63,525 nucleotides of DNA from Acidimicrobiaceae bacterium (GTDB taxonomy: Bacteria > Actinomycetota > Acidimicrobiia > Acidimicrobiales > MedAcidi-G1), in NCBI GenBank assembly GCA_002687745.1, contig NZBE01000023.1, forward strand, positions 29,221-92,745. The letters are read 5' to 3'. The notes beneath the pieces are model-generated. The model did not search any database, was not told where the DNA came from, and was given only the letters and a program-made list of their open reading frames with translations. This document shows, one piece after another, positions 61,838 through 63,525 of the stretch. The translations under genes were made by a program, and so were the position numbers. Each line of letters opens with the position of its first letter. Position 1 is the first letter of the stretch.

Positions 61838-62979
61838 TGGCAACGAGAAAGCGGCGGTCGAACGGCGAGGGCACGATCTTCTTAGACAAGTCGCGAGGTC
61901 GCTGGATCGCTCTGATCTCCCTACCAGACGGACGGCGTAAGAAGGCCTCGGCACTCACCCAGAAAGAGGCGCGACTCAAACTGGTCGAGATGCTCGCCGA
62001 CCTCGAGAACCATGGCGCAGTGTTCGATCAGAGAAGTCGCTTCCAAGAGCTCTCTTCGCTTTGGAGGGCCAAGGTCGTTGAGGCGAAGGTCATGGCTCCA
62101 AAGACTCGTGAGATGAAGCGCTGGGCCCTAGACCGACTCGACTCCCTCCTGGGTGACGTCAAACTCGTCGATCTGAATGCTGAACGCATCGAAGGGGCCT
62201 TTGAGGCGATGGCCGCTGAAGGTCTCAGTCGCGAGTCCCTCAACAAGATCAAGTCGGTGCTGAATCAACTATGCGTCTTTGGGGAGCGCCGTGGCCTGCT
62301 CAGAAAGAACCCTGTTTCCATAGTTGAACTGCCCGGCAACCTGCCGGAACGAAAGCCGCAGCGCTCGCTCACCGTTGATCAGGCAACGACACTCCTAAAG
62401 GCCTCGTCCGGTGATCGTCTCCACGCCTTGTGGGCCACCATGCTCATGCTCGGCCTTCGCCCGGGAGAGGCAACAGCTCTTCAATGGACCGCCGTCGACT
62501 TAGACAGTCTGGTGCTTCACGTCCGGAAGAATCTCCGCAAGGTCGACACCGTCTTCGAACTGAGCGACGAACTAAAGACGAAGCGCTCACGCCGCTCTCT
62601 GGACATTCCGCCACCCCTGGTCGAGGCGCTCCGGTCCCACCGGGATTACCAGGACCTCGAACGCAAGCAAGCAGGGCCCGCCTGGTCAACCGATTGGGAT
62701 GGACTGGTCTTCACCAGCCTGACCGGAACACCACTCGACCCATCAAATGTCCGAAGGGACTTCAGCCGGTTGACCGAGGCGGCCGGACTAGGCCATTGGT
62801 CCCCGAACGAACTCCGGCACACAGCGGTGTCGCTCCTGTCGGCCGAAGGCGTACCACTTGAACAGATCGCAGACGTGATGGGCCACAAAGGAACTCAGAT
62901 GACCTCGCAGGTGTACCGGCATTTGGTGACACCGTCGATTGGCGCAGCGACCGGACCGATGGACGAACTCTTCGGGTAG
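61837..62979 (+). CDS. int: Tyrosine recombinase (integrase) of an integrative element
   Basis: 380 residues. N-terminal arm-binding domain up to about 60 (SNGEGTIFLDKSRGRWIALI), core-binding SAM-like domain 65-165, catalytic domain 180-375. Catalytic residues: Arg in LMLGLRPGEATALQWTAVD, Lys in ELSDELKTKRSRRSLD, a place normally held by His in SPNELRHTAVSLL occupied by Asn but with the Arg retained, His in IADVMGHKGTQM, and nucleophile Tyr in TSQVYRHLV. It is next to a tRNA 3' end, the usual target of such enzymes. The codon choice looks slightly less GC-biased than in neighbours. No excisionase was recognised. Confidence 0.92.
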   Translation: MATRKRRSNGEGTIFLDKSRGRWIALISLPDGRRKKASALTQKEARLKLVEMLADLENHGAVFDQRSRFQELSSLWRAKVVEAKVMAPKTREMKRWALDRLDSLLGDVKLVDLNAERIEGAFEAMAAEGLSRESLNKIKSVLNQLCVFGERRGLLRKNPVSIVELPGNLPERKPQRSLTVDQATTLLKASSGDRLHALWATMLMLGLRPGEATALQWTAVDLDSLVLHVRKNLRKVDTVFELSDELKTKRSRRSLDIPPPLVEALRSHRDYQDLERKQAGPAWSTDWDGLVFTSLTGTPLDPSNVRRDFSRLTEAAGLGHWSPNELRHTAVSLLSAEGVPLEQIADVMGHKGTQMTSQVYRHLVTPSIGAATGPMDELFG

Positions 62980-63261
62980 GTCCGCATTTGGGCCGCTCAC
63001 CGCAGGAGCCCGGCCACAGCACTCCGGTAGCAAGAGTTCAAACGCTCGTGCCGCCCCTCAGTCGGTAGCTGCACAGCACAGATAGTTGCTATCCGACTCG
63101 TTCCAGCGATTGACCATGGGCGCCTAGCGGCTCCTGTAAGACGTCCCTCCAGGTCAGGGCACCGTCGCTGCGGTGACTGGGCCTACCCCGACTACGAGGC
63201 CGTCGTGTCGCTACAAGGGGTAGGAGACAGGCCTTGTTGAGTCTCGGATAGCAACTACTGG
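62980..63261. other. Non-coding stretch of the element
   Basis: 282 bp without a credible gene. The only structure I see is the inverted-repeat pair listed separately and the small inner CCTACCCC / GGGGTAGG pair. Confidence 0.5.
63083..63257. repeat. 14-bp perfect inverted repeats enclosing a 147-bp segment
   Basis: TAGTTGCTATCCGA at 63083-63096 and its exact reverse complement TCGGATAGCAACTA at 63244-63257. Inside, CCTACCCC (about 63182-63189) and GGGGTAGG (about 63217-63224) form a second pair. The segment lies between int and a leftward gene. It could be a structured RNA, a MITE-like insert or paired regulator sites. Confidence 0.7.
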
Positions 63262-63525
63262 CTAGAAGAGGTCACCCACCCAGCGAATGTCGTACTTGTT
63301 CTCGAAGTCCCGGTACCGCTTCTGTTCTGACTTGGTGGGGGTGTCGTTGTAGCCGTGGTCACGTAGCCACTCGTGGCCACCCAACTCCCTCAAAGTCTTC
63401 ATCCCGGCCCTATCGAGCCTTAGGTCGTCCAATCGGCGCTTATCGCCCTTGAGGGCGTTGATGACCGGTTTCATCTGGTGTTGGAAACTGATCCGTGCGG
63501 TCCGCTCCGTGAGATCACTCAATGT
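63262..63525 (-). CDS. Element-borne protein of unknown function, 5' end at the window edge
   Basis: 86 residues are visible from a TTG at 63522 to the stop; the frame stays open to the window edge (3 more bases), so the true start may be outside. The protein is basic and polar: QHQMKPVINALKGDKRRLDD, LRLDRAGMKTLRELGGHEWL, SEQKRYRDFENKYDIRWVGD. No family is recognised. It points toward the integrase and belongs to the integrated element. Confidence 0.5.
   Translation of the reverse strand, partial: TLSDLTERTARISFQHQMKPVINALKGDKRRLDDLRLDRAGMKTLRELGGHEWLRDHGYNDTPTKSEQKRYRDFENKYDIRWVGDLF

Overview
The window is high-GC DNA with densely packed genes on both strands. It looks like an actinobacterial chromosome, plausibly a marine or environmental member of class Acidimicrobiia. 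Support for the phylum: an actinobacterial-type coproporphyrin ferrochelatase with a C-terminal Cys motif, a mycothiol-type arsenate reductase, a Glp/GlpR-like pair beside the molybdopterin genes, and many genes whose start codon lies 6-7 nt after a TANNNT -10 hexamer, which predicts leaderless mRNAs. The class is a guess. Almost everything reads as core chromosome. The last ~2 kb is the edge of an integrated element.

Layout. 1-3.0 kb: a secretion or efflux adaptor with a Calx-beta insert and two paralogous Thr-linker lipoproteins. 3.1-4.4 kb: a GT81-like glycosyltransferase and tRNA-Ala(CGC). 4.4-8.5 kb: a GlpR-like membrane protein, moaC, moaA, moeA/glp and plsY. 8.6-13.1 kb: a FmdB zinc ribbon, an anchored SAF-like protein, uppP, tldE and tldD. 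13.2-18.4 kb: an FlK-like thioesterase, dxs, a NifU-type Fe-S protein, a crotonase, ferrochelatase and a small unknown. 18.6-24.0 kb: parC, parE and a RecB-like nuclease. 24.0-30.3 kb: a ParA with a coupled membrane protein, mutM, a DUF3048 protein, map, a MaoC dehydratase and a CDF transporter. 30.3-35.4 kb: a VIT-family protein, a dienoyl-CoA-reductase-like flavoenzyme, an EamA transporter and a secretory lipase.

35.4-39.9 kb is a branched-chain amino acid operon transcribed leftward: leader peptide and attenuator, leuB, ilvE, cimA, aquaporin. CimA makes citramalate, LeuB works on the downstream malate-type intermediates, and IlvE carries out the final transamination. The 11-residue leader peptide holds Leu-Val-Val-Ala-Ile and is followed by a hairpin and a classic intrinsic terminator.

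39.9-53.8 kb: greA, an alpha/beta hydrolase, a YfcH-like SDR, an Hsp70-half membrane protein, a LysR regulator, an AccD/PccB-like carboxyltransferase, citrate synthase, an acyl-CoA dehydrogenase, an M20 amidohydrolase, TesB, a hydroxyacid dehydrogenase, a nucleoside hydrolase, a small unknown and ArsC. 53.9-61.6 kb: typA, then three split glutamate-synthase domains (glxB-C-D, N-methylglutamate-synthase type) divergent from a type III glutamine synthetase, an XRE-cupin regulator, a truncated hydroxyacid dehydrogenase and a CopD-like membrane protein. Two GTGAA-N5-TTC boxes exactly 30 bp apart lie in the divergent intergenic region.

61.6-63.5 kb: a tRNA 3' end without its 5' half (an attachment-site remnant), four TGGGAGCA boxes, a tyrosine recombinase, an inverted-repeat-bounded non-coding segment and the start of another element gene. 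No CRISPR array, rRNA or complete insertion sequence was seen.
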